DNA of 64,000 nucleotides. Origin: Diphasiastrum complanatum. Lineage: Eukaryota > Streptophyta > Lycopodiopsida > Lycopodiales > Lycopodiaceae. Within the stretch, counting starts at the first letter, position 1. Each line of letters opens with the position of its first letter. Made by a program: the position numbers and the translations under genes. Positions 1-13,457 of the stretch are shown here, one piece after another. The notes under the pieces were generated by a model, which saw only the letters and a program-made list of their open reading frames with translations, had not been told where the DNA came from and made no database searches. Location: positions 46,320,986 through 46,384,985 of the forward strand of contig CM055104.1 of NCBI GenBank assembly GCA_029204225.1, read 5' to 3'.

Positions 1-402
1 GAATCGTGGCCCTTCCTGTATGTGGAAGCCCGACCACAAAATCCCTTCCCTGTACATGGAAGCCCAACCACAAAATCCATAGATATACTTTCCCACTTCC
101 AGTAGGAATATCTAAAGGATGTAATAGGCCACTGGCTTTTAGCCTCTCAGCTTTATTTAAATTGGCATTTAGTACATTTAAGTACATAGGCCTCTACCTG
201 ACTTTTCATCTTAGGCCACCAAAATTGCCTTCGAACTAAGTCAGTGTTCTTTGTATACTCGGATGTCCTTGCGCATGGACTATCATGACACTCATGCAAG
301 ATTTTGGGCCCTTACCATGTCATTCTCTGGTACACACACCTTTTCCTTACAAAACAAAATCCTATTTCAAATTAGGTAATCCCATTTCAATCTTTCCCTG
401 AT

Positions 403-621
403 TTAAGGAATCTTGCAAACTTGAATTGACCCTGAAAGTACTTGTTGCCAATACTTTCCAAAATAAGGATCGGATTCATAAAGTCCTTGAAGAGACTGAA
501 ACAACCCCAGTTCTATAACAATAAAGCTCAACTGATTAATAGCCGGTAACCTACTCAAAGCATCTGCTAGAGTATTTTGACTTTCTTTACAGTAACGTAT
601 AAAAAAGTCAAAGATTTGCAT
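403..621 (-). pseudogene. gypsy RNase H C-terminus remnant
   Basis: The segment shows the RNase H exit motif NTLADALSRLP, typical of plant Ty3/gypsy polyproteins, followed by a linker that leads towards integrase. It belongs to the element at 1-2420 and is only a 72-codon open fragment. Confidence 0.75.
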
Positions 622-1026
622 CAGCTCAGCCCATCTAGCTTGCCCTCCCCTTTAAATCTGTAGCATCACAGAAATATCGAAGAGTCTGATGATCCGTCAA
701 AAACATCAAATCTGGCTCCATATAAATAATGTCACCAAATTTTCAAGGAATAAACAATTGGTAACAAATTTTTCATAGGTACAATACCTAGACTGAACAT
801 GATTGAGTTTCTTGTTTTTATAAGCCACAGAATGTCCATCCTGCATCAAAACAGCTCCAATAACATAATCACTAGCATCGGTCCTATAAAAGGCTTATTA
901 GGATCGCCAATGATTAATATTGTGCCGAAGTGACACTTTTCATAAGCAACTCAAAACAATTATTCATATCCTCTGTCCACACCACCAGTGGACTCTTAGC
1001 CCTCCGGCTTAGCCTCTTATAGCCTT

Positions 1027-1395
1027 TCAAGGCCCAGGTAAGTAGAAATGCCAATCGAGCAAATTGGGGAATATGTTGACGGAAAAACCAACAAACCCCA
1101 AGAAAGACTTGATTTCCTGAACTGTGGTGAGAATTGGCCAATCAATAACCCTCTGGATACAATCTGGCTCAATCTCCACTCCTCGTTCGGAGATCTTATG
1201 CCCCAAGTAGGACAATTCCTTAGCAAAAAAATCACATTTAGACTCCTTGGCAAAGAGATTTTCTCTTCTTAGTATGTCCAAGACAATCCTAAGATGCTCT
1301 TTATGTTCCACCAAAGTCTTACTGAACACTAGGATATCATCTAAGAATACCACTATGAATCTTCCCATATATGGTCTGAACAAATCGTTCATCAT
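1027..1395 (-). pseudogene. gypsy reverse transcriptase palm remnant
   Basis: A 122-codon fragment with the RT active-site motif VVFLDDILVFS (Asp pair near 1336-1341) followed by the thumb region KCDFF...YLGH and SFLGF. The upstream part of RT (fingers and first catalytic Asp) is missing. A frameshift moves the continuation into another frame at 914-1141. Confidence 0.85.
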
Positions 1396-1598
1396 TTGTT
1401 GGAAAGATAAAGATTTTCAACAAAATCGATTTTTAATGACTTATTCTTATCAAAATGCCATTGTTGCTGGAGAACAATATCCACATTTGCTAATGCAATA
1501 GCATGGAATTCTATTTTTTTTAGAGTAGTCCTGTATGTACAATTCTAAATCAGGAACAACATAATCCATAAACGCAGAATTCATTCCAGATGCCATTG

Positions 1599-1985
1599 TC
1601 ACACACAGTATTTTTTCTCACTTTTTCTAGTGGGAAGGTTTAGCGTCTGCACCAAATTTACATTAATAAAGTTATGAGTGGATTTTGTGTCAAAAAGGAC
1701 ATTAACAACTTGATCTTTAACTTTACCTTTAATGCAAATAAGGTCATTAGGACCAAAGACCAAAGAACTAAGGAAATAAACATCCATCTCATTACTTCGA
1801 GATAGATTACCTGAGGTAGAAGCTGGTCTTTTGACGCAATCTCGTGCAAGGTGACCCTCGCCATTGCACTTGAAGCATAGGTTCTTCTTACAAGCTTCAA
1901 CCTTATCAATGCCACCCTGATTGTTTTTAAAGTGTTCTCTTTGTTTTCTTAGGATTATTGGAATTGAGATGTGTTTCACTAACAT
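1599..1985 (-). pseudogene. gypsy nucleocapsid zinc knuckle and protease remnant
   Basis: Contains one CCHC zinc knuckle (CFKCNGEGHLARDC) and then a retropepsin-like stretch. The catalytic D-S/T-G is altered to DTKS, so the protease would be inactive even if the frame were intact. Confidence 0.8.
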
Positions 1986-1997
1986 TTTCCCTATCCT

Positions 1998-2345
1998 TCA
2001 TCTTAAATTGAAAAACTTTTTTTGCTTATTAGGTTGTTGACCCCTAGGTGGCTTAGGTGTGTCATCAAAAAACTCTGCAGCCCTAATAACATCCTCAAGG
2101 GTTTTTGGATGGTTCCTACGAACATCCACTTGATAATCTTTTGGTAACCCATCAATAAATATTAACATTTGTACTTTGAGTGGAATGTCACTATAGAATG
2201 GATTCAAGTACTCATGAAAATCCTAAATAAACTGTTCCAAACCTTTATTCATTGTTATATGACTCAACTTTTGAAAGTGTTCATAGTCATCGAACAGTGG
2301 TAGAAAGTATTCCCTAAATACTATGCAAAAATCTTCCCATGTACA
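1998..2345 (-). pseudogene. gypsy gag (retrotransposon gag domain) remnant
   Basis: The frame gives a W-E-D-F...F gag core near 2300-2345 and then GLPKDYQVDVRR with a downstream proline-rich tail, matching the plant gypsy gag domain. One stop lies between the two halves near 2222. Confidence 0.7.
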
Positions 2346-2424
2346 AGGTTGTTTGCCTTTTATCCTTAATCCTAAGGGTACCTTGCCATGTAGCCCCCAA
2401 CACTAAATGGACTAATAGGGGTCT

Positions 2425-3267
2425 GAAGTACTGCTAGTTACATAGGTATGTAACCATAACTCCTAGGCCTTGCTTCTTGTGCAAGAGTGAAGAGGATGGG
2501 CTTGTGATCTGAGAAGAGGAAGTCTTGATAGCTCTGATACTCCATGATGTCCCACTTGTCTCCCAAGTCTTCAGAGAGGTATCCTTTATCTAGTCTAGCC
2601 ATCATGAGGTTCTCCCCGCTTTGTTGATTAGACCAAGTGAATTCCTCATCTCCTTGCAATTCTACCAGAGGCTGAGATCAGCCCTTAGTTTCAGCCATTT
2701 CTCCAACTCTAGGCCCCTTATAATTTTTCATTTCCCTTTGTATCTGTCTCTTCTAAATTCAGCCATGTTGAAATCCCCAATAATGACTAAATCTCTTCGC
2801 ATTTCAACCAGTTCTTCCTATAAAAATGCTCTCTCCTGTGGGGTGTTTCTAGCATACACAAAACAAAAAATTGTTGTATGTGTGCCATCCTCCAGTGTGA
2901 TAGAGTCCCAATCATGATTCCCTCCCTTCTTGACTTCAAGAATCCTATCTCTCAATGATGAAAGTGTGCCCACTGCAATTCCTCCTAAACCTCTAGGGTG
3001 ATCAGTCCAGTGCCTGTCATAATCTTTGGAAATAATCTTGAGGTTGTGTTGTAGGTCCTCTTTGTCTACCTTCACCTCCTGTAAGCAGATGATCTCTGGT
3101 TTTAGCATGTTATTCCACTAATGCAATTTCTTTTGAACCTCTAGGGTGATCAGTCCAGTGCCAGTCATAATATTTGGAAATAATCCTGAGGTTGTATTGT
3201 AGGTCCTCTTTGTCTACCTTCACATCTTGTAAGCAGATGATCTCTAGTTTTAGCGTGTTATTCCACA
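2425..3267 (-). mobile_element. LINE fragment with APE-type endonuclease
   Basis: Two minus-strand open pieces form an apurinic-type endonuclease of an L1-like LINE. At 2818-3108 the N-terminal ICLQEVK motif is present, and at 2438-2659 the C-terminal TWSN, RLD and SDHKPIL motifs. The reverse transcriptase is absent. The fragment abuts the gypsy gag at about 2420, so one element was inserted into or recombined with the other. Its N-terminal end is partly duplicated (3139-3267). Confidence 0.8.
2989..3267 (-). repeat. tandem duplication inside the LINE endonuclease
   Basis: About 129 bp at 2989-3118 recurs in the same orientation at 3139-3267 with a handful of substitutions. Both begin CCTCTAGGGTGATCAGTCC and end GTGTTATTCCAC or GCATGTTATTCCAC. 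The copy lies upstream of the endonuclease start in the minus-strand reading. Confidence 0.85.
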
Positions 3268-4549
3268 TCCAATTCCTCCTATTCTAATGCACTCACACTC
3301 CTCTCAACAAATGAAGGAATAGTGAAATCACAATGATTTAGAACTTTGCAAAACTAACTCTCTTGAAACTAGACAACTTACATGTAGATCTTGATGAATC
3401 TTGATCAACAAATAGTCACCACAATATATTGAAACTAAGATATAAAAATTGATGACTTACACACAATTTGGAGAGCTTATTATAATCAATCATATTGAAT
3501 CAACAATAAACTATATGCAAAATAATTGACAATCTTGGTGCTCATCCATATAGTGAGAGACTTCTCTTCCAAGGGGAGCAAAGCTCATCCACAAATGGAA
3601 AGTTTTTCAAACAAAGTGATTGATCATTCACATGGGAAGCATAGATCACTCACTAGTGGAGACTGTCAATTTTGGAAGCTAGAAACAATATGAAGCTTGA
3701 ATGTATACAAACTTTTCAACACATAAAAAGCTTGTTTTGATGAATCACATCAAAAGACATAAATCTATGTCCCTAGTGTATAAATGAATTGGAATGTAGT
3801 AAATGGCTCAAGATTGCAAAGATCCAACCACAACACAAGTTAGAAAATATTTGATCAAAGACAAATGCAAAAAATCATGCTAGATTGATGCAAAAACCTA
3901 TTTTTGACAAACTTTCTATTTCTAACCACCTCCTTGCTTTTATACCACATCAAAAATTAAGATCCAGAATGATCCTAAAACTAGACCCAGGAACAATAGA
4001 AGATGCACAAAAATCAATCTTACATTTGTAGACAATTTTACACATACAATTGACAATTTGATCAAGATCTACTCAACATATTGTATACAATTGAAAGAAA
4101 ATCGTAACATAAATGGATTTGAATTAATTATCTATAAAGAGGCCTTAAAACAACAAATAAACATCTATTTCCTCTCTCCAATAGAGATTGATCAAGCTTA
4201 CAACACACACAAGCAAAAGACAACCACAAATAACAAGCTAGAATTGACCCTAAGGCATCCAAATTGGTAAGCCAATCTCATCAACAACTAGCCCTAAGAT
4301 AGTCATATTGGCCAAAATTGTGAAACTAAAGCCAAAAATGAACTTTTAATGACTAAGTAACCAAATGAAGTTGGAACCAACTTAAAAGTGGTTCATGTAC
4401 CCTACTTTCACACATGTGACCCAACCATGTGAAGTTTATTTGCTAATTTGGCCCCATGTAGGCTCAAGTTGCCAAACTAACTAGTAAAGTAGAAAACTAG
4501 TCAACAATTTTCACATCAAACACTTTTAGATGCAACAAGAACCATGTTA
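3268..4549. other. unassigned AT-rich stretch
   Basis: No coding domain, RNA gene or clear repeat boundary was recognised. It sits between a LINE fragment and a Copia tail, so decayed transposon sequence is likely, but nothing in the bases proves it. Confidence 0.4.
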
Positions 4550-5300
4550 ATAAATGCTCAGCTACCCACAAAGTTTTAGGATGAAGCTACTTCTATTGCA
4601 TGTTATCTACAAGATTATTCGAGCACTAAATCTGTTCATTCCCAAACTCCTTTTGAAGGTTATTACAACTACAAACCAAGCTTGAAGCATCTATGAGTCG
4701 TTGGTTGTTTGTGCTATGCACGACTTCCTTTTGATCTGGGAAAGAAACTTAATTTATCAGTTGCAAAACTATTTTTATTGGTTACTCTACTTTTTGTAAA
4801 GTTTATAAAGTATATGAGATACCTTAAGGATGAGTCTAGTCCTTCATGATGTAGTCTTCTTAGAATAGAAGCTTTACTGTAGGAAGACCAATTTCATCAA
4901 ATAGTAAAAGTAGAAAGTAGGAATGCATTTCTTTCTCCTCTACAAAGTCTAACTATGTTGCAGCCACTTATGCAGTAAATGATGTCATTTGGCTTAGAAG
5001 ATTACAACAAAATCTGAAATTTCAACAGCTCAGACTAACCACATTGCATTGAGACAATCAAAGTTGCATCGCTCTTTCCCTGAATGCATGATATCACTCT
5101 CGAACTAAGTATATTGACATAAAATTTTATTTTCTACGAGAAAAATGTTAGGAGAAATAATTTGAATTGATTTATTGTCCTACTAGAATGATGTTGGTTG
5201 ATTTATTAACAAAGTCTTTGTCCAAAGGAAAAAAACATACTACTCTAGTAAGTATGCTAAATTTTATCCAGGTTCTTAAGAGAGAGTGTTGGCATTGATC
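4550..5300 (+). mobile_element. Copia retrotransposon remnant (integrase end and RNase H end)
   Basis: Frame-shifted plus-strand translation gives the Copia integrase C-terminal signature (ACYL...TPFEGYYNYKPSLKHL) at 4590-4700. RNase H follows at 4900-5260 (SLSSTKS-like motif, HSRTKYIDIK, then the closing DLLTKSLSKGK). The whole RT region between them is missing. The purine-rich GAGAGAGTGTTGG at about 5280 looks like the polypurine tract and start of the 3' LTR. Old and inactive. Confidence 0.8.
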
Positions 5301-8300
5301 TTGATCCTACTTATTTATTTCAATCTTATGAGAGATTTTTCTATATTCATCATTCACATGTTACTGAAAAGTTCTACAAAAAATATAAGAAAATTTAGAT
5401 AGTCTGTATATCTACACATAATTTTGGAAAAAGTAAAAAATGAGCAAAACAGTCCGAACAATTTAGAATTTGGACAATTCTTAGACAAAATTTGGGCATG
5501 TTTGGAAACATTTGGAGGATATTCGAAGATGTTTGAACATATTTAAAATTTCTCAAGTTTGAATCAAAAGTTGAAGATGTTGTACAAAATTCGACTAGTA
5601 GTTGTCGCAACCTCAATTTGCATTTTTTTTATACTATTCAAAATGCATCATATATTCTACTCAATCCGTTGCTAATGTCAATGATTTATGTCAAATATCA
5701 GATCAAAGAATGCATGGTTGTCGTAGACGCCTAACCTACTCACATTCCTCGTGGTTGTTTCAGATGCTGCCTATGTATGATATCTAACAAGAGTTAAAAG
5801 CAGTGATAATGAAGTGACTTACAATAATCAAATCACCAAGAACAGAAAATTCTATTCCTTAAGCAAGAATATCATCGTGTCCTCCTAGGAAGGCAAGCAT
5901 TTCCACCGCATACTTGTCAGGGGAACTTCTATTGAATGATCCCCAATCCCCAATAGGTGGGCATGCCCTAACCAAAGCACACTACATCGCCACACCACAT
6001 GTGGGCCTCTCTAGTTTGTTGACGTGGTGCTAGATTAGGCTTCCATGCAGTTATTTTGAAGTCTACTTATTCTCTTGTCCCATGAAGCCAGTGTCAGTTA
6101 GCATATTGCCCTCAATGTTTTGATGGTTGCTTTTGGTTGGTGAGCAAGTGGTTGAAGACAGGCTAATTATGACACATTTTATTGAAATTCTTGTTTCATG
6201 GACTTTGATCTTTGAAATAATTGTTATTAGTTGTGTAGAATTTTTACTTGATTTCTTTTTTTGAATACCCTCAAATTTTTTGAGTCAATATAAAAATTTA
6301 TTCTGTGGTGGAAAGGTCATGTTCACAAATTTGTAAGGATTTCAAATTTTATATGCCCTATAAGGCTTTTTCCTAACAATTTGTCAAATTTTTGACAAAT
6401 TCCATGAAGTAATTTTTTGTAAAGAATGATGTGTGAAATTGTCCTAAAACACGATATATAATCATTTGGGATAGAGCAAGTGAGCTTCCACTCAACTTTT
6501 TATGTAGAGGAATCTTCATCAAGAGACCTTCACTGATGGTTTGGGTAACTTTTGAAATTATGTCTCACCCTAATGAGCACTAACTTTTGAAGCGACCCTT
6601 AGCCATATGAGACCTTTATTGGTGGATGACGTAACTTTCAAAGTTAAGTCTTGATCAAGTGGGCTTGCCATAACTTTCTTAATGACTTCAATCACCTCTG
6701 AAGGTCACTAAAAATATGACTCCCTTGCAACTAAAGCTAGTCTTTCCTAAACATTGCACGTTTAGAGTCATCATTCATATAAAAGAACAATCACCATAAA
6801 TGTTCCAATGACTTTTAACTCCACTGAAGGTCAATAGCGATACCATCGTGTTGAAATTTGAGGTTTGAGATTGGAAACCATGCAAGTTGGATGTGGCATT
6901 GGTAAACATGGTGCCCACCATAAGTTGTTTGGCTTAAAATTTGCAAAATACTTTTCCCAGTCTCCAAAATAGAGTTATTGAGGTACAAAAATAATCTACA
7001 TGTTTTGTCTTTAATTTGAAGTGAGAGATTTTACTTTATTCTAGAACATTCTTGAAATGTAGACTATACTAGAACTTATGAAATTACTTGACATGTACTT
7101 TTTGGTATTCTAGAATACCTATCATAAGATTGTGTACCTTACTCTTTTGAGTTGCAAGTCAACATGACGTTTTTGCACTTGAGAATGGATATTTTGGTGA
7201 CCTTTGCATCTAGTGAAATAATCTTACAATTATGGCAAGGACTTTAGCCTTATCCATAATTAAAAGAACGTTAACTGCGTGAGGTTCTAGAAATAATACC
7301 TTCGCACACATAAATGGTTGGCACAACATTTTAGTTTACAAATGGGTATCTTTTTTTCTTCTCTTAGAGAGTTTTGTTGTTTTATAAGCTAAGATATTGT
7401 CTCTTACTTCTTTGTAGACTTTTTGTTGGCCATAATAATATGCTTGTGAATAGTTTTATTCTCTTCAAAAATCACATTTTTCAAGCACTTTTCTTTCATG
7501 TGGTTTACATTTGTCCACAGTCTCATCTTAGAAACCATGGAATCTTCCAAATCAATGTGCCACCCCATAGATTCCCTATGCCATTCTCTCTTTAGGGATG
7601 AACTTATGAAGATTACAATGCGACCCCAATCCGTTATGACATAATTTTGCACCTTATACAACACTTTCTTGCCTTTCAAATGCAAATTACAGATCATGGA
7701 CATGATTAGATTTTCACTGCCAGTGTCCATCGATCCTCAATCTCCGAATTTGATCCACCTATGACCTGCAAAACTCCCATGAAATTTCAACACCATAACG
7801 CATCTGGCAATCCATAAATGTGCACTTCTTTGAGAGCAGTGCTTGTAGAAAAGTTTCAACCGAGCGTTCCAAAAACCTACAAAGTTTGAATGAAGTCGAT
7901 AAAAGACTAGAATGAAACCTTTACCTTAAAATTCATAGCTAGAACTAGATAACTTTTGACAAGTGAAAAACCTAATTTTAAAGCTAAGCCATAGAATATA
8001 AATCTTGATGGTTGGCTTGTTTGTATTAGTAGGTTTTGTTCGAGCATTGCTTGAGAGCGTCCTCAAAAACCGAGTCGGATAACATTAGAAACCGAGCCTT
8101 GATTTGTCCGGCATGTTGACTAGTCTCACAAACTTCCATTTGACCACTTTGAGCACCAAATGGCAAAGAGTCTTGCCTTTCCAGGGCAAACCCAAAAACA
8201 ATATCAAATGCCCCAGTTGGGCTGCTGCTGCTGGGTAGTGACTAGTCTACTGATTGACTCTGAGGTGGGTTTCTACCCAATTTCCTCAAACACAGAACTG

Positions 8301-8757
8301 ATTGACAAACAACACAAAATGAACCCAGAGAAGTCACACTGCACAGCTAAGCTCTGATCTTTTGGGGTTGTGGTCGGTGTTAAGATCATATGATTACAAA
8401 CCCAAGTCAATGGGCTCACAATAACACATTCTCACTGGAGAATTGAAAATTTTTCTTGGAGAGGGAGAGTGATTGGATGAAAGTGAGAGGGAAGTAGATC
8501 TCACTAGGCTACGGATGAAAGGAATGTGCAAGCATCTGAGAAGTTGCAGCAAGTTGAGCAGGACAAAAAGACTTCATTTTGACTTGGGAATGAGACATTT
8601 TTTTGGTAGTGATGATGAGTGAATTTAAGTGTTTATGTCAACTCTTTGAATTTGCCTGTTGAATTTGAGGTGAGTTGACATTTTGATTTTTCAATCTGCT
8701 TTAAAAGCTGCAGCCGCTTCATTCTAGAAGCTCAGATTATTCCCAGTAGAAGTCTGG
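5301..8757. other. intergenic sequence upstream of the ERF gene
   Basis: No recognised gene. The first part may be decayed Copia 3' LTR. A 108-codon minus-strand open frame at 7404-7730, with no family I recognise, is the longest candidate. The last few hundred bases before 8758 should contain the ERF promoter, but no convincing TATA box was chosen. Confidence 0.4.
7404..7730 (-). CDS. unrecognised 108-codon open frame
   Basis: Open from ATG at 7730 to the stop at 7404 and rich in Lys, Ile and Met. The frame also reads with few stops upstream (about 7740-7830, minus strand), which could mean a decayed longer coding sequence. No domain or motif was recognised. It may be a chance frame in AT-rich DNA. 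Confidence 0.15.
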   Translation of the reverse strand: MDTGSENLIMSMICNLHLKGKKVLYKVQNYVITDWGRIVIFISSSLKREWHRESMGWHIDLEDSMVSKMRLWTNVNHMKEKCLKNVIFEENKTIHKHIIMANKKSTKK

Positions 8758-8781
8758 ATGGCGAAGGCATCATGCATTTAA
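8758..8781 (+). promoter_or_regulatory. possible upstream ORF before the ERF start
   Basis: ATG at 8758 opens a seven-codon frame ending in TAA at 8781, three bases before the ERF start codon at 8785. If the transcript starts upstream of 8758, ribosomes would have to reinitiate or leak past it. The transcription start is unknown, so the role is inference. Confidence 0.3.
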
Positions 8782-8784
8782 AAA

Positions 8785-9304
8785 ATGTCACAGATACTTG
8801 CGGCAAGCAACAACAGGAGCAGCAGCAGCAGAGATTGCCGACGGTTTGAGAGGCATCACCTTGATCCAGATTCAATTGCTGGGCTTGGAGATGGAAACAT
8901 AGATGTGAATGCAGAGAGATCACTGATGATTTCTGCTCTTTCTCAAACCATCCAAACTGGAAGAGAGGAGATTACGAATGCCATTCCATGTTCTGGAGAT
9001 GGTCTTGAAGCTTTCCTAATGAATCCGGTTGATTGGAGCTGCAACTACAGAATGGGAGCTCCAGATTTTGAGAACAATAATATGCAAGAAGTTGTGTCTT
9101 CCCAAGTCACTTGTGAAAGCTCATCGCAATGGGATGAATTTGCTCAGCTCTGTTTTCCATCTAGCTGGCAAAGAAGCTCTTACAATCACAGTACTGGGGA
9201 CGCTCCGACCCAAAGCTCTCCTCAATGTTCATCTTCCAGTGCAGATTCTGGAAAAGCTTATGATCAAAATACTCCTGTTTATTCTACCTTCATAGGTCGG
9301 TCGG

Positions 9305-9377
<73 letters not shown>

Positions 9378-10376
9378 CGCACGCACGCACATCCAGTTTC
9401 TTCTGACGCAATTTGTTTCTCATGAGCAGGATACGATTCTGCTATTCGTAGCGATTCTTCGACGATGGCAGCAGCCCTAGTGCAGGATTCTCCCCCAATC
9501 ATTAGGGATAACCATAGTCCTGCTGTGAGGAAGCGGCGCTACAGAGGTGTGAGGCAGAGACCGTGGGGGAAGTGGGCTGCTGAGATCCGTGATCCGAATA
9601 AGGCAGCTCGAGTGTGGCTTGGCACATTCAACACAGCGGAGGAAGCAGCTCGAGCTTACGACGCTGCAGCTCTCAAGTTCCGTGGAGTGAGAGCTAGGCT
9701 CAATTTCCCTGACGATCCACATAACTTTGCCAAATTCCGCTTGCAATCCACCTCTTCTTCTGCTGCTGCACACACCACTACAGCGCCATCACTGCCATCT
9801 CAGAGCTTCTCTCATTGTGATCATATAGCTCAATCTCATATCTCCCCGAAACAACAACAAATAGATAAGTCCAACTGGGCTTCAATCCGATCCATCTCAA
9901 CATCTCTTCTGGATTCCATTACGCCTTCAAGATCTCAGCAAACCCATCATCGGCTTCCTCCAGCCACCCCCCTGGAACCCCCACCCACAACTCAGCCAGC
10001 CATGCCGTACATGGAGCAGTTTCAAGATCATTCTCTGTGGCATAGACGAGGGTTTTCCTTACCACCAGCTCATCTGTCAGTATTAGATCAGACAATTGAA
10101 CCAACAAATTCATCCTTCTTGCAGCTGGAAGCAAGCTTCAGATCAAGTAGGCAGCACAGTCACCCAATCATGGAGGCTCAAAATGCAGTGATGCAGCAAG
10201 GCTTTACTGACCAGCATCAAACACTAGTGACAGAAGCTCAAAGTAAAGCCTGTTATGGCCCCGTCTTGTCCTTTGAGCAGATCTTTGCTCAATCTCCAAA
10301 CTGGAGTCCAAGTGAAATTCAGAGGCTTCTGGATGATTTCTCTCCCAGAAGCAACCATCAAGCCTTCAACCCATGA
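8785..10376 (+). CDS. AP2/ERF transcription factor, group X type (two exons)
   Basis: Nuclear DNA-binding regulator of the ethylene-response-factor family. I read the gene as exon 1 8785-9295 and exon 2 9430-10376, giving 485 residues; the intron is GT...AG and splits a Gly codon (phase 1). One AP2 domain lies at about residues 207-266 ([20 protein letters not shown] at its start), with Ala14 and Asp19 of the ERF class and the WLGTF, AARAYD and LNFPD blocks. Residues 47-58 ([11 protein letters not shown]) resemble the N-terminal SALTQVI motif of group X factors (ABR1, RAP2.6, ERF110-115), which also usually carry one intron. The C-terminal third is Gln/Ser/Pro-rich with a conserved-looking acidic end (LLDDF). 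Family members act in wound, ABA and stem-cell-repair responses; the exact role here is unknown. Confidence 0.9.
9306..9391. repeat. (CT)n(CG)n(CA)n compound microsatellite in the ERF intron
   Basis: The 134-bp intron (9296-9429) is mostly a CT run (9308-9361) followed by alternating CG (to about 9380) and CACG steps. Only about 40 bp of ordinary sequence, including the acceptor GAGCAG, remain. The CG run could form Z-DNA-like structure. Confidence 0.95.
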
Positions 10377-11499
<1,123 letters not shown>

Positions 11500-13145
11500 A
11501 GTCACCAAAGGATTAAGGGTCTTTCACTCTCACTTGCCAAACTAAACCCTTCGCTCACTGTGGCTCTCTTTTTGTGCATACTTCCTTGCAACTACAAAAC
11601 AATATTGTTTGTTAATAAAAATAGTCAACAACTAATAAGATTGTTCTTTCCTACAAAATGCCCAACATATTGTTTCAATCCTTTACTAAAAATTATGTTT
11701 TTACACATGTTTCTATTTTTTTTAATGCCTAATAAGTACATCTTCTAGAGTTTAAAATACAAAACTCTTTTTAGCACATTCCTAGTTTTTTTTTCCTAGA
11801 CACCACCGTTGTGTAGATGGGGTTTTTGAACTTGCGTGGTCAATCCCACCCTCTACCACCACACAACACATAGAGGACCATTCTTAGTTTTTTATTGTAC
11901 ATACAATATGATGTCATATTCTTTACTTGTGTCGTACACTACATAAAAGAAGACCAACTCTATTTGGAATTTTTTGAAAACCTCCAAAAGATGCACAACA
12001 AAGCAAAGGAGACAATATCTCAAAAAATAAACTTTGGAAAAGCATGGTAGACGTTAGTTATTCAATCATTAACATTTTGGATGTGTTTAGTCAAAAATTA
12101 CATGTGCTTTGACTATTGAGATATATTTTGTCACAAAAGACATGCTTTGAAGGACAAAATGTGCAAGGCTACTTGCAAGATCTACATAAGCATATCATCA
12201 CTTGCCAATAACATATAAAACATCCACAAAAAATGCCGATTCACCGACTCTTTTTTGGTATATTTCTAAAGTTTCAATGGTTGAGCCCTTTCCAAGACGA
12301 CGAGCCTATCAAGAAGAAAAAAACATATTGCAATTATAGCCAATTGCTAATTGAAGCATCATGTGCATTATTTACATTGTACATAAGTTACAACCACATA
12401 TTATGCCTAGCAACACAAAGCTCTTAAGTTTTGGAACATGGAGCTCAAAGGTGGACCTTTGTGCATATAAACCATTATTACAACCATGTATAAGGCCTCG
12501 CCGCAATGGAGCACAAAGCTCTCGACTTTTGGAGCCCATGGGTTACGAGGTGTTTCTTTGCACTAGCAAGCTTTGAGCCTAGGTCTCCATTCTTATGAAA
12601 GAATCCCTTATGATTTAGGCTATGGCTTTAGACGTCTTGACAAATTCAAATTTGATTTTGATTTTCATATACATAAAAGATATTAATGTATTGAAAAATT
12701 AAATTTTTATACTTGCTAGACTCCTTAGATAGTCTTAAGTTGCCTCTCACACTTTCACGACTTGGTTTAGGACATGGCTCTTTGATTGTGATTTAGTTGC
12801 ACCTATTAGGTATGGCACAAGGTAGGTGTAAGTTGTCCCCAAAAAAAAAGGCACTTGCACGGTGCTATTCTACTTATATGTTGGTAATGTGTTGATTCTT
12901 ACATCTTACTAAGCTTGAGGACTAGCATATGGGTGAACTAGTTCTATCGCATTTCACTTTGATAAGCTGCTATCATGTTAGCTACTATTATGGTAGATCA
13001 AGGATTTTTTTGAAATTTCATGGCTCATGTTAGAGTTTTTGGCTCTTTGCAACTCTTGTTTGCCTTTTCTCGTGGTTGCTTCTTCTTGTTGGTATGATTA
13101 GTGGTCTCCAGGATCGTTGCTTCAACTATTTATCTTTTTTTTTAT
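11500..13145. other. unassigned intergenic stretch
   Basis: AT-rich sequence with no open frame above 75 codons that resembles a protein family. No RNA gene was seen. Confidence 0.4.
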
Positions 13146-13457
13146 TTTGTAGTTTGCTTCTTGTGGGTTGCTTTCAGTTTTCTAGTAGGCTGTTGGTGGT
13201 TCGCTGCCCGTTTTGTTGAGGCTTGGTGTCTTCTGGTTAGATGACTTGTGGTCCTTGTCCTACTTTGCATTGTTTGTGACATCTTACTCTTCCTAGAACA
13301 AGATTTTGTAGTTTGCTTCTTGTGGGTTGCTTTCAGTTTTCTAATAGGCTGTTGGTGGTTCACTGCCCATTTTGTTGAGGCTTGGTGTCATCTGGCACTT
13401 GTGGTCCTTGTCCTACTTTGGATTGTTTGTGACATCTTACTCTTCCTAGAACAAGAT
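13146..13457 (+). repeat. tandem duplication, period about 159 bp
   Basis: The unit starting GTAGTTTGCTTCTTGTGGG at 13149 recurs at 13308, and both copies end CTTCCTAGAACAAGAT. The second copy lacks a few bases near the middle. The T/G-rich sense strand gives spurious hydrophobic frames. Confidence 0.9.

Larger units (their letters stand above)
1..2420 (-). mobile_element. Ty3/gypsy LTR retrotransposon remnant
   Basis: Read on the minus strand, the pieces follow the gypsy order from high to low coordinates: gag, zinc knuckle plus protease, reverse transcriptase, RNase H end, and the linker before integrase (1-240, where the conserved stretch before the IN catalytic core is recognisable). Every domain is broken by stops and frameshifts. 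Only about 200 bp separate the protease (1599) from the RT palm (1395), so the RT N-terminus has been deleted. Bases 1-80 hold a small local duplication. No LTR is seen; the element runs off the left edge and is cut on its gag side by a LINE fragment at about 2420. Non-functional. Confidence 0.85.

Noticed and set aside
8160-8357. Sixty-five-codon frame upstream of the ERF gene
   Set aside because: No family resemblance, no splice link to the ERF frame, and ordinary intergenic composition.
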